In this document: piece by piece, positions 1-7,717 of the stretch
Numbering within the stretch: the stretch's first letter is position 1
How the letters are laid out: each line of letters opens with the position of its first letter
NCBI GenBank assembly: GCA_051877275.1
Contig: JBJEIS010000064.1
Span: 1-17,068, forward strand
Length of the DNA: 17,068 bases
Direction of reading: 5' to 3'
DNA from: RUG11462 sp051877275
GTDB lineage: Bacteria > Bacillota > Clostridia > Oscillospirales > Acutalibacteraceae
The notes under the pieces: model-generated
Databases searched by the model: none
The model's input: only the letters and a program-made list of their open reading frames with translations
What the model was told of the DNA's origin: nothing
Made by a program: the position numbers and the translations under genes

Positions 1-1058
1 TTTATTTGTCGGCGGTATTCGCTTGGGGTCATACCATACTGTTTTTTGAAAGTACGGTTATAATGTTCAATATTGGCATATCCGACAGAATCGCAGATTT
101 TAATGACGCTTAAATCGGTGCTTGCGAGTAGTCGGCATGATTTTTCAAGCTTAATATTCTGCAATATTTTAGTGAAATTATGCCCTGTGTAATCCTTGAC
201 GAGCTTAGAAAAATACGAAGTTGAAAAATGAAAATGCTCTGCCGCACTTGTTAGCGTTACATCAATAAAATTATCCTGTATGTATTTTAAAATTTCTACT
301 ACCTGGCTACCGCTTTGTTCTGAAGACGGAGCAAGCTCAATGTTAGTTTCATAATAGCGCAAAAGATGTGTAAACATAACCGAAAGCATATTAACAAGCA
401 TTCGTCTGTAATATTTCTTCTGCTCGAAATGTTCGATAAATAAATCTTCTATTTCACTCTTTATGATATCGTTTCCGCCGGTGTGAAAAACAAGATAATT
501 ATTATAATTGTCAGAATAAAGAGTATGCATAAAAAATGCAGATAAAATATCATTTTCGGTCAACATATTAAAAAATGTCTTTTCAAATGTGCTTTTTCTG
601 ATAATCAGGTTTATAATTATACTGTCGTCGAAAACTTCAATGGAGTGCTGTGTGTTTGGTGCAATAAAACACATATCGCCCTCAGTTAGATTTTGTTCAA
701 CCGTTTCAAAACGGTTTACGCATTTTCCTGAATAAACATAAGCTACTTCAAAAAAATCGTGTTTATGCATAAACACAGGAGTATATCTGTAATGCTTTTG
801 AATAATAACATTATTGACTATATCAAAGAAAAGCGTACTTTCCTGAAGGTCATGAAATTTCTTATCAAGGTCATCTTCAAACCATCTTGGCATATCGGGA
901 ACATAAAGACGGCGCTTGATTATTTCATCTTTTCCTGTTTTTATAATGAATTTTTGCAGTGCGTCTTCACTTTCAAGCTTTTTTTCATACATTTCTTTAT
1001 AAAAAAGCTCATCAGGTTCATATCGAAAAATATATTTTTTAAATTCATTTTTATCCAT
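1..1058 (-). CDS. AraC-family transcriptional regulator (C-terminus cut by window edge)
   Basis: The minus strand reads without a stop from ATG at 1058 (GGAG ribosome site just upstream) to base 1, about 352 codons. An N-terminal segment holds a cupin-like sugar-sensing motif MHKHDFFEVAYVYSG near residues 96-110, followed by GDMCFIAP and HSIEVF typical of AraC_binding domains. The last ~100 residues, from about residue 250, form the AraC double helix-turn-helix, with LTSAAEHFHFSTSYFSKLVK and then GYANIEHYNRTFKK and YGMTPSEYRRQ, the usual C-terminal signature. Only a few residues should be missing, since AraC proteins end soon after this motif. It is divergent from the sugar transporter operon, so it is probably that operon's ligand-responsive activator; the ligand is unknown. 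Family assignment is firm, regulon assignment is inferred. Confidence 0.93.
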   Translation of the reverse strand, partial: MDKNEFKKYIFRYEPDELFYKEMYEKKLESEDALQKFIIKTGKDEIIKRRLYVPDMPRWFEDDLDKKFHDLQESTLFFDIVNNVIIQKHYRYTPVFMHKHDFFEVAYVYSGKCVNRFETVEQNLTEGDMCFIAPNTQHSIEVFDDSIIINLIIRKSTFEKTFFNMLTENDILSAFFMHTLYSDNYNNYLVFHTGGNDIIKSEIEDLFIEHFEQKKYYRRMLVNMLSVMFTHLLRYYETNIELAPSSEQSGSQVVEILKYIQDNFIDVTLTSAAEHFHFSTSYFSKLVKDYTGHNFTKILQNIKLEKSCRLLASTDLSVIKICDSVGYANIEHYNRTFKKQYGMTPSEYRRQI

Positions 1059-1086
1059 GAACTTAGCTCCTTTGTTTTTTCATATT

Positions 1087-1187
1087 TATATATTACCATA
1101 GAAACAATAACTAAAGCAAGTCAAAAAATATCAATAATGACCATAAATTATTCAATGTTCAAAAAAATTTTGTTGTGGTAATATATA
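1087..1187. promoter_or_regulatory. Divergent regulator/transporter promoter region with mirrored 12-bp element
   Basis: TATATATTACCA at 1087-1098 is repeated as its exact reverse complement TGGTAATATATA at 1176-1187. Each copy places TGG-TAATAT (extended -10-like, TGn before an A/T hexamer) in the direction of its own gene: leftward for the AraC regulator, rightward for the transporter. The copies may be the two -10 regions, operator half-sites for the AraC protein, or both. The -35 elements are weak (for example TGTTCA at 1156-1161 for the rightward promoter), as expected for an activator-dependent promoter. The symmetry is seen in the sequence; the function is inferred. Confidence 0.5.
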
Positions 1188-1216
1188 GACAACAAATAAA
1201 CACAGAGTGTGTTTAT
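1169..1216. promoter_or_regulatory. Two inverted repeats upstream of the transporter gene (candidate operators)
   Basis: Two perfect 8-bp inverted repeats sit back to back. TTTGTTGT (1169-1176) pairs with ACAACAAA (1189-1196) across a 12-base spacer that contains the presumed -10 region. ATAAACAC (1196-1203) pairs with GTGTTTAT (1209-1216) across 5 bases and lies about where transcription would begin. Either could bind a dimeric regulator, and the second could also fold in the 5' leader. Neither matches a catabolite (cre) site that I recognise. Confidence 0.4.
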
Positions 1217-1248
1217 AAAATGCGTTGAAAAACGAAAGGATGGTTATT

Positions 1249-2607
1249 ATGAAAACACAAGAAAAGCCTATCGGCAAATGGAGACAAAGATTAGGCTACG
1301 GCTCATCAGATTTTGCCTGCAATCTTATTTGGCAAATGATTTCTTTGTATCTTCTCTACTTTTACACAAATGTAATGAAGCTTGATGCAGCGGCAATCGC
1401 TCTTATGTTTCTCATTACGAAATTTATCGACGGAGTTACAGACTTAATTGTTGGATTCCTGATTGATAAAACACATACACGCTGGGGTAAGTCAAGACCT
1501 TGGATTTTATTCGGTGCAGTACCTTTTGCACTGTTCGCGTTCTTGGCATTCAATGTTCCTGACTTCAGCATGACAGGCAAAATCGTTTATGCTTATATCA
1601 CATATTCACTTTTGTCATTATCATACACAGTTGTAAATATCCCGATGGCATCAATTTTACCTGCACTTACAGATGATGCACAGGAAAGAACAAATCTTGC
1701 AACAACAAGAATATGCTTTTCTTCTATCGGCTCAACAGTTGTAAGCTCGCTCGCACTTCCGCTTGTAGCATTCTTCGGCAGCGGAAATGAAGTTGTAGGA
1801 TTTAAATGGGTAATGCTTATCTTCGGCGTTGTCGGTGCATTAGTATTCTTCTTCACATTCTTTAACACTCGTGAAACAAATCTTCGTGAAAACACAGAAA
1901 AGGTAAACATTTGGAAGAACATTAAAGTCTTAGCTAAAAACGGTCCATGGAGATTGTTTGCACTCAACATTGTATGGTTCTTCGGCGGTTATGTAATTCA
2001 GCTCGGCGCAATCGTTTACTACTTTAAATATAACCTCAATAATGCAGCTCTCGCATCAGTAGCAGCTACGATTACTACACTTGTTCCGCTTGCAGCAAAC
2101 CTTGCTGTTCCGTTTATAACAAAGAAACTTTCAAAGAGAAATGTTATGCAGCTCGGCGGTCTTGTTCAGATAATCGGTATTTTGGTAATCTTTTTCTCAG
2201 GCCAAAATGTTGCCGCTGCAATGGTAGGTGTTGTAATTTCTGCTCTCGGAAGCGGTTTAAGACAGACTGTTTACTTCTCAATGCAGCCAGACCCTGTTGA
2301 TTACAGCGAATGGAAAGACGGAGTAAATATTTCCGGTACACTTTCAGCAGTTAACGGATTTATCGGAAAAGTTGCAATGGCTCTTGCATCAAGCCTTTCT
2401 GCAATGCTTCTCGGCTGGGGCGGATTCAATGCTGATGTTGCAACTCAAAGTGCATCTGCACTTTCATCAATCTCAGCTATGTACATCTGGATTCCGATTG
2501 TATTCATTATTCTTGATATGATTACAATGTCTTTCTACAAACTTGATAAGCAGTATCCACAGATTATGAAAGAATTAGAGGAAAGAAATCAGAGCAAGGA
2601 GGCTTAA
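1249..2607 (+). CDS. GPH-family (glycoside-pentoside-hexuronide) sugar:cation symporter
   Basis: This is a 452-residue, roughly 12-helix inner-membrane transporter of the MelB/GPH branch of the major facilitator superfamily. GPH marks are the start GYGSSDFACNLIWQMIS with LLYFYTNVM, the loop motif DKTHTRWGKSRPWILFG between helices 2 and 3, and the late conserved FSMQPDPVDYSEWKDG. Such proteins import glycosides with Na+ or H+. ATG 1249 is preferred because AAAGGA lies 8 bases upstream; an in-frame TTG at 1225 would add eight residues that lack a ribosome site of their own. It is first in a four-gene operon, and its stop is two bases before the GH78 start, so translation is probably coupled. 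The cargo is not readable from sequence; the enzymes downstream suggest a rhamnosyl- or beta-glucoside. Confidence 0.92.
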   Translation: MKTQEKPIGKWRQRLGYGSSDFACNLIWQMISLYLLYFYTNVMKLDAAAIALMFLITKFIDGVTDLIVGFLIDKTHTRWGKSRPWILFGAVPFALFAFLAFNVPDFSMTGKIVYAYITYSLLSLSYTVVNIPMASILPALTDDAQERTNLATTRICFSSIGSTVVSSLALPLVAFFGSGNEVVGFKWVMLIFGVVGALVFFFTFFNTRETNLRENTEKVNIWKNIKVLAKNGPWRLFALNIVWFFGGYVIQLGAIVYYFKYNLNNAALASVAATITTLVPLAANLAVPFITKKLSKRNVMQLGGLVQIIGILVIFFSGQNVAAAMVGVVISALGSGLRQTVYFSMQPDPVDYSEWKDGVNISGTLSAVNGFIGKVAMALASSLSAMLLGWGGFNADVATQSASALSSISAMYIWIPIVFIILDMITMSFYKLDKQYPQIMKELEERNQSKEA

Positions 2608-2609
2608 AA

Positions 2610-4181
2610 ATGGCTAAAGTCAGCATAATTCCGGGAATGAAAAGAATTACAAATGATGATTTTTTAAAAAAAGCCGATACATTAAAGCCTGAATTGATTA
2701 AAAAAATTCGTGAGCCGAAATCTATCGTTGAAATCGAGAAAAATTCAGACGGATTCGGTAAAATAATAAGCCAAAATGATATTGGCGAACTTAAAAAAAT
2801 GCAATTATCCAAAGGCGATAAGGTGTGCCTTGATTTCGGTAACCATTATGTCGGATATATGACTTTGCACTTTTCATCAGCAGGCAGCCCGCCTGATGCG
2901 CCTCTTTTTCTAAAACTTAAATTCGGCGAAAATGCGACTGAAATCACCGACCGTTCGGAAGATTATGACGGCTGGATAAGCCGCTCGTGGATTCAGGAAG
3001 AATTTATTCATATTGATGTTCTTCCGGCGGTTATAACCTTGCCGAGAAGATATGCAATGCGTTTTCTTGAAATTACTGTAATTGACAGCTCTCCGAAATA
3101 TCAGGCGGTTATTGATAAGGCTGAATTTATGTCGGTATCGTCGGTTGACGGTGAAAAAATTGCAGATTTAACGGTTGATGATGAGATGATAAAGAAAATT
3201 GACCGTGCGAGCATAAAAACACTTGAAGATTGTATGCAGGATGTATTTGAAGACGGGCCAAAGCGAGACAGACGGCTTTGGATAGGAGATTTAAGACTTC
3301 AGGCACTTTCAAATTATGCAACATTTAAAAATTATGATTTGGTGAAAAGATGTTTATATCTTTTTGCAGGAACAAGAATGGAAAACGGTGCAGTTGGCGC
3401 TTGTCTTTTCACAGAGCCGAAAAATTTGGTTGATGACACATATCTTTATGATTATGCAATGTTTTTTATGACTATTTTGCTTGATTATTATAAAGCTTGC
3501 AATGATAAAGACACCGCGCTTGAGCTTTGGGATACAGCGTACCGTCAGCTCGAAATCGGAATTGACCGTCTTGGTGATGATAATGTTGTAATAGACGGCG
3601 GCGATGATTTATGGTGCTTTATTGATTGGAAAGAAGGATTAAATAAACAGGCAGCCGCCCAGGGTGTGCTTATATATTGTCTCAAATGCGGAATAGAGCT
3701 TGGCAGAATGCTCGGCAAAGATGTTTCTTATCTTGAAAAAAATCTTGATAGAGCGATAAGCGGCGCTGTTGAAGTGCTTTGGGACAAAGAGCAGAGATTA
3801 TTCGTCAGCGGAAGTGAAAAACAGATATCTTATGCTTCTCAAGTGTGGATGATTCTTGCAGGAGTATTTGATAAAGACACTAACCGCGATTTGCTCGACC
3901 GAATTGTACGACTTGATCCTAAAATGGATATGGTAACGCCTTATATGTATCATAATTTCATTATGTCGTTCATCGAATGTGATGATTATGACGGGGCAAT
4001 GAAACATATTAAGTCATATTGGGGCGAAATGATAAACGATGGCGCAGACACTTTTTGGGAACTCTACAATCCCAAAAATAAAAGTGAGTCGCCTTACGGT
4101 TCAAGCATTGTTAACAGTTACTGTCATGCTTGGAGCTGCACTCCGACTTATCTTTTCAGACAAAAATTTTTCAAGGAGTAA
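2610..4181 (+). CDS. GH78-family glycoside hydrolase (alpha-L-rhamnosidase-like), cytosolic
   Basis: The 523-residue protein has no signal peptide. An N-terminal beta-rich part (about residues 60-180) is followed by the (alpha/alpha)6 catalytic barrel of the rhamnosidase family. The family signature EDGPKRDRRLWIGD lies at residues 214-227, so D215, D220 and D227 occupy the usual acidic positions. In characterised GH78 enzymes the middle position is normally Glu (general acid); here it is Asp, so activity or specificity may differ. A later DTFWEL (E484) fits the C-terminal catalytic Glu, and SYCHAWSCTPTYLF is the conserved closing motif. It is shorter than typical GH78 proteins, which carry extra beta domains. 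AAGGAGG just inside the transporter's 3' end drives translation. Probable role: removing terminal rhamnose from an imported glycoside. Family is confident; exact substrate is not. Confidence 0.82.
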   Translation: MAKVSIIPGMKRITNDDFLKKADTLKPELIKKIREPKSIVEIEKNSDGFGKIISQNDIGELKKMQLSKGDKVCLDFGNHYVGYMTLHFSSAGSPPDAPLFLKLKFGENATEITDRSEDYDGWISRSWIQEEFIHIDVLPAVITLPRRYAMRFLEITVIDSSPKYQAVIDKAEFMSVSSVDGEKIADLTVDDEMIKKIDRASIKTLEDCMQDVFEDGPKRDRRLWIGDLRLQALSNYATFKNYDLVKRCLYLFAGTRMENGAVGACLFTEPKNLVDDTYLYDYAMFFMTILLDYYKACNDKDTALELWDTAYRQLEIGIDRLGDDNVVIDGGDDLWCFIDWKEGLNKQAAAQGVLIYCLKCGIELGRMLGKDVSYLEKNLDRAISGAVEVLWDKEQRLFVSGSEKQISYASQVWMILAGVFDKDTNRDLLDRIVRLDPKMDMVTPYMYHNFIMSFIECDDYDGAMKHIKSYWGEMINDGADTFWELYNPKNKSESPYGSSIVNSYCHAWSCTPTYLFRQKFFKE

Positions 4182-4187
4182 TTTCTA

Positions 4188-5111
4188 ATGAAGATTCTTA
4201 CCATTGATGTGGGAGGAACAGCGATTAAATATGCTGTTATGGATGAACAACTGAATATGACAGCAAAATCGTCTATCCCGACGCCGAAAAATGATTTTGA
4301 AATATTTATCGAATGTATTTACGATATTTATGAAGAATATCAACACGAAGTTGAGGGAATTAGCATCAGTATGCCAGGAATTATAGATAGCGACAGCGGA
4401 TTTGCTTTTACTGGCGGAACACTGACCTACAACAATGGTAAGGCAGTAGCTGAAATTCTTTCAAAAAAGTGTAATACAAAGGTTTATATCGAAAACGACG
4501 GCAAATGCGCTATTCTTTCTGAAATGTGGAAAGGCAGTCTTTCCGACTGCAGAAGCGGCATTGTATATCTTTTCGGAACAGGACTCGGCGGCGGAATTAT
4601 GATTGACCGCAAGTTGTATAAAGGAAAGAATTTTTGTGCCGGCGAGTTCAGCTATATAAACGGAAACTTTGATAAGTTTGGCGATGAGAATTACATGGCA
4701 GGATTTGCAGGCAGCGTTACGGGGCTTATTAAGATGGCTGAAGAACGCACCGGCATGAAAGAGTTGACCGGACGAAAAATATTTGATGAAATAAACCGCG
4801 GCAACGCGGTAATGCGAGAAGTACTTGAAGATTTTTCAAAAAAAGCGGCGGTTAATATTTTTAATTTGAATATAATTCTTGATGTTGACCGAATTGCAAT
4901 CGGCGGCGGAATTAGCCGTCAGAATTTGTTGCTTGAGTGTATAAAACGAAACCTTGAAAAATGTATTTATAATGAAACAATTATGAAATTTAATCCTGCG
5001 GTGCCTATGCCGGAAATTGTTCAGTGTAAATTCTTCAATGATTCAAATATGGTAGGCGCATTATATCATTACTTATTAAGAGAAGGATTGGTGAAAAATG
5101 AGATTTCCTGA
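4188..5111 (+). CDS. ROK-family sugar kinase, probable beta-glucoside kinase
   Basis: The 307-residue protein begins MKILTIDVGGTAIKYAV, the ROK/ASKHA phosphate-binding strand. IENDGKCA carries the catalytic-base Asp (D104), and GTGLGGGI (130-137) is the second glycine loop. The zinc motif CxCGxxGCxE of glucokinases and NagC-type ROK proteins is absent: after AGEFSY the sequence runs on without Cys clusters, as in the BglK/Firmicute branch. There is no N-terminal helix-turn-helix, so it is a kinase rather than a ROK repressor. AAGGAG lies at 4173-4178, inside the GH78 tail. The next gene overlaps its end by 14 bases. With a phospho-beta-glucosidase next door, the likely reaction is ATP-dependent 6-phosphorylation of a beta-glucoside; glucose or another hexose cannot be excluded. 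Confidence 0.85.
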   Translation: MKILTIDVGGTAIKYAVMDEQLNMTAKSSIPTPKNDFEIFIECIYDIYEEYQHEVEGISISMPGIIDSDSGFAFTGGTLTYNNGKAVAEILSKKCNTKVYIENDGKCAILSEMWKGSLSDCRSGIVYLFGTGLGGGIMIDRKLYKGKNFCAGEFSYINGNFDKFGDENYMAGFAGSVTGLIKMAEERTGMKELTGRKIFDEINRGNAVMREVLEDFSKKAAVNIFNLNIILDVDRIAIGGGISRQNLLLECIKRNLEKCIYNETIMKFNPAVPMPEIVQCKFFNDSNMVGALYHYLLREGLVKNEIS

Positions 5112-6501
5112 TAATTTTTTGTGGGGCGGCGCAACGGCTGCAAATCAGTATGAGGGCGCATACAATGAAGACGGCAAAGGTTTGTCAATTCAGGATGTTA
5201 TGCCGCATGGAATTATGACAGAGCCGACAAAAGAACCGACGCAGGATAATATGAAACTGGTAGGCATCGATTTTTATCATCGCTATAAAGAAGATATAAA
5301 GCTGTTTGCCGAAATGGGATTTAAGGTTTACAGAACATCTATTGCTTGGAGCAGAATCTTTCCGAACGGCGATGATGAACAGCCTAATGAAAAGGGGCTC
5401 GAATTTTATGACAATGTGTTTGATGAACTTCATAAACACGAAATTGAGCCGCTTGTGACAATATCTCATTATGAAACTCCTCTCAACCTTGCCCGTAAAT
5501 ACGGCGGCTGGACTAACCGCAAGCTGATTGGATTTTATGAAAAATATGTACGTACGATTTTTAAACGATATAAAGACAAGGTAAAATATTGGCTTACTTT
5601 TAATGAGATAAATTCGATTACTCATGCACCTTTTATGTCAGGTGCAATTGAAAAATCTGCAGAAGAACTGTCAAAACAGGACTTGTATCAGGCGATTCAT
5701 CATGAATTAGTAGCAAGTGCAAATGCAGTAAAAATCGGCCATGAGATTAATCCGAATTTTAAAATTGGATGTATGATTCTTGCAATGCCTGTTTATCCGC
5801 TTACTCCTTGCCCTGATGATATTATTGCGGCAATGGAGCATGACCGTGAGAATATGCTTTTTGCCGATGTTCAGGCGAGAGGAAAATATCCGTCATATTC
5901 AAAACGATTCTTTGAGGAAAGCGGAATTAAAATTAAGTTTGAAAACGGTGATGAGGAGATTCTTAAAAATACCGTTGATTTTATATCGTTTAGTTATTAT
6001 ATGAGCACCTGTGCAAGTGCTGATAAATCAAAGCAGTCTGGCGAGGGAAATTTACTCGGCGGTGTGCCTAATCCTTATCTCAAAGCGTCGCAGTGGGGTT
6101 GGCAGATTGACCCGAAAGGACTTCGTTATATTTTAAACATGCTTTATGACCGTTATCAGAAACCGTTGTTTATAGTAGAAAACGGGCTTGGTGCAGTTGA
6201 TGAATTAATAACCGATGAAAACGGCGAAAAAACAGTAAATGACGATTACCGCATACAGTATCTTAATGACCATCTTGTTCAAGTCGGCGAGGCAATAAAA
6301 GACGGAGTTGAAGTAATGGGCTACACAACATGGGGTTGTATTGACCTTGTGTCCGCTTCAACTGCTGAGTTGAAAAAACGATACGGATTTATCTATGTTG
6401 ACCGTAATGATGACGGCACAGGAACACTTGAGCGGTATAAAAAGAAATCGTTTTATTGGTACAAAGATGTTATAAAAAGTAACGGCGAGTGCCTTAAATA
6501 A
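5098..6501 (+). CDS. bglA: GH1 6-phospho-beta-glucosidase
   Basis: The 467-residue full-length GH1 enzyme starts FPDNFLWGGATAANQYEG. The acid/base Glu is in TFNEIN (E170) and the nucleophile is in FIVENGLG (E361), both intact. The C-terminal SASTAELKKRYGFIYVD (from residue 419) carries the Ser...Lys-Arg-Tyr phosphate-binding set of 6-phospho-beta-glucosidases and lacks the NFEWAEGY-type motif of unphosphorylated beta-glucosidases. It hydrolyses 6-phospho-beta-glucosides to glucose-6-phosphate and an aglycone or sugar in the cytosol. Most such enzymes serve PTS-imported sugars; here there is no PTS gene, and a ROK kinase directly upstream can supply the phosphate. The start overlaps the kinase by 14 bases with AAGGA upstream, so the two are translationally coupled. 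Confidence 0.92.
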   Translation: MRFPDNFLWGGATAANQYEGAYNEDGKGLSIQDVMPHGIMTEPTKEPTQDNMKLVGIDFYHRYKEDIKLFAEMGFKVYRTSIAWSRIFPNGDDEQPNEKGLEFYDNVFDELHKHEIEPLVTISHYETPLNLARKYGGWTNRKLIGFYEKYVRTIFKRYKDKVKYWLTFNEINSITHAPFMSGAIEKSAEELSKQDLYQAIHHELVASANAVKIGHEINPNFKIGCMILAMPVYPLTPCPDDIIAAMEHDRENMLFADVQARGKYPSYSKRFFEESGIKIKFENGDEEILKNTVDFISFSYYMSTCASADKSKQSGEGNLLGGVPNPYLKASQWGWQIDPKGLRYILNMLYDRYQKPLFIVENGLGAVDELITDENGEKTVNDDYRIQYLNDHLVQVGEAIKDGVEVMGYTTWGCIDLVSASTAELKKRYGFIYVDRNDDGTGTLERYKKKSFYWYKDVIKSNGECLK

Positions 6502-6506
6502 GCAAA

Positions 6507-6540
6507 TAAAAACAGCAAGCAGTAATGCTTGCTGTTTTTA
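6507..6540. terminator. Strong bidirectional intrinsic terminator
   Basis: AAAAACAGCAAGCA (6508-6521) pairs perfectly with TGCTTGCTGTTTTT (6526-6539) around a GTAA loop, and the outer T6507/A6540 pair extends the stem to 15 bp. It starts six bases after the GH1 stop. The A-tract and T-tract are symmetrical, so it can also end the convergent pfkA transcript, whose stop lies about 60 bases further on. Confidence 0.9.
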
Positions 6541-6597
6541 TAATTATCAATAAATATGCAATAGTGATATTTTGAGTGAAGTTTTAATAGCTTTGTT

Positions 6598-7671
6598 TTA
6601 GCAACAGAAACTCATACCGAGTGCTTTTGCAGTTTTAATTAACTGATGGTCGGCCGGTACGGGCTTGCTTACTCCTGCAATATCCGAAAGCTTGTTATGT
6701 GTAATGATACCGCCTTTTTCGGCAACAGTTACGCCATAGATTTCATTATCTATAAGGTCGGCAACATATGTTCCGAGCTCACTTGCAAGCATACGGTCAA
6801 AAGCGCAAGGCGAGCCGCCTCTAAGATAATGACCGGGAACTGCCGAGCGAGTTTCAACACCTGTGTTTTCTTGAATGTATTTTACAATCTGCGATGTAGG
6901 AGTAGCCTCGCCGCCCCTTGCTGCAATTCTCTCTTTGCGCTTCATTTTTGCTTCTTTACTTGAATAAGCACCCTCAGCAACAACAATAATTGAGAACACA
7001 TGACCGGTATCAATTCTATGCTGAACCGCCTGTGCGATTTTTTCATATTTAAATGGCATTTCAGGAAGTATTATTGCGTCTGCACCGCCTGCAATTGCAC
7101 AGGAAAGTGCCAACCAGCCGACTTTGTTGCCCATGATTTCAACAACCATGGCGCGTGAATGAGAAGCGGCTGTAGTGTGAAGTCGGTCAATAACATCTGT
7201 GCCGATGTCAACTGCGGTTTGATATCCGAATGTATGCTCGGTGCCGTAAATATCATTATCAATGGTTTTTGGCAGCCCGATGATATTAAGACCGTTTTGT
7301 GAGAGCAGATTTGCAGTTTTATGAGTGCCGTTTCCGCCGAGAGTACAAAGACAATCAAGCTTCATTTTTTTGTAGTTTTCAATCATATTTTTAACTTTAT
7401 CGACATTGTCATCGCCGATTACCTGAATTTTTTTATATGGTTGACGTGAAGTGCCGAGTATTGTGCCGCCCCTGGTTAAAATACCGGAAAAATCCGAGCG
7501 CTCCATTTTTTTATACTCTCCGTTGATAAGTCCTGTATATCCATCAACAATGCCGTAAATTTCTACATCATCGCCGAATTTTTCATAAGATGCTTTTGCC
7601 ACACCTCTAATACAAGCATTTAGTCCAGGACAATCGCCGCCGCTGGTTAAAATTCCGATTCTACGTTTCAT
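6598..7671 (-). CDS. pfkA: 6-phosphofructokinase (PfkA family, mixed donor signature)
   Basis: The 357-residue protein is a phosphofructokinase of the PfkA fold and should convert fructose-6-phosphate to the 1,6-bisphosphate in glycolysis. GGDCPGLNA lies at 11-19, the donor loop reads LGGNGTHKTA (111-120), and the catalytic segment is PKTIDND (134-140) with base D138. ATP enzymes of the E. coli type have GGDG plus PGTIDND; pyrophosphate enzymes have GGDD plus PKTIDND. This protein combines Gly115 (ATP-like) with Lys135 (PPi-like) and Asn at the usual Asp of the loop, a combination I recall from clostridial relatives. Phosphoryl donor is therefore uncertain, with ATP more likely. AAGGAG precedes the ATG. 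It follows ppk1 by 46 bases and is probably co-transcribed with it. Confidence 0.93.
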   Translation of the reverse strand: MKRRIGILTSGGDCPGLNACIRGVAKASYEKFGDDVEIYGIVDGYTGLINGEYKKMERSDFSGILTRGGTILGTSRQPYKKIQVIGDDNVDKVKNMIENYKKMKLDCLCTLGGNGTHKTANLLSQNGLNIIGLPKTIDNDIYGTEHTFGYQTAVDIGTDVIDRLHTTAASHSRAMVVEIMGNKVGWLALSCAIAGGADAIILPEMPFKYEKIAQAVQHRIDTGHVFSIIVVAEGAYSSKEAKMKRKERIAARGGEATPTSQIVKYIQENTGVETRSAVPGHYLRGGSPCAFDRMLASELGTYVADLIDNEIYGVTVAEKGGIITHNKLSDIAGVSKPVPADHQLIKTAKALGMSFCC

Positions 7672-7717
7672 TATATATCCAACTCCTTGAATTAATTTAT
7701 TCTATATGTTAATTGCA

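Noticed and set aside
759..1181. 140-codon plus-strand open frame
   Set aside because: It lies opposite the AraC gene, has no ribosome site and low-complexity F/I/K-rich translation; the opposite strand shows clear AraC motifs.
4188..5111. ROK transcriptional repressor (NagC/XylR type)
   Set aside because: No N-terminal helix-turn-helix; the protein begins directly with the ATP-binding strand.
5098..6501. Ordinary (non-phospho) beta-glucosidase
   Set aside because: The SASTAELKKRYG phosphate-binding segment replaces the Glu-Trp motif of unphosphorylated-substrate GH1 enzymes.
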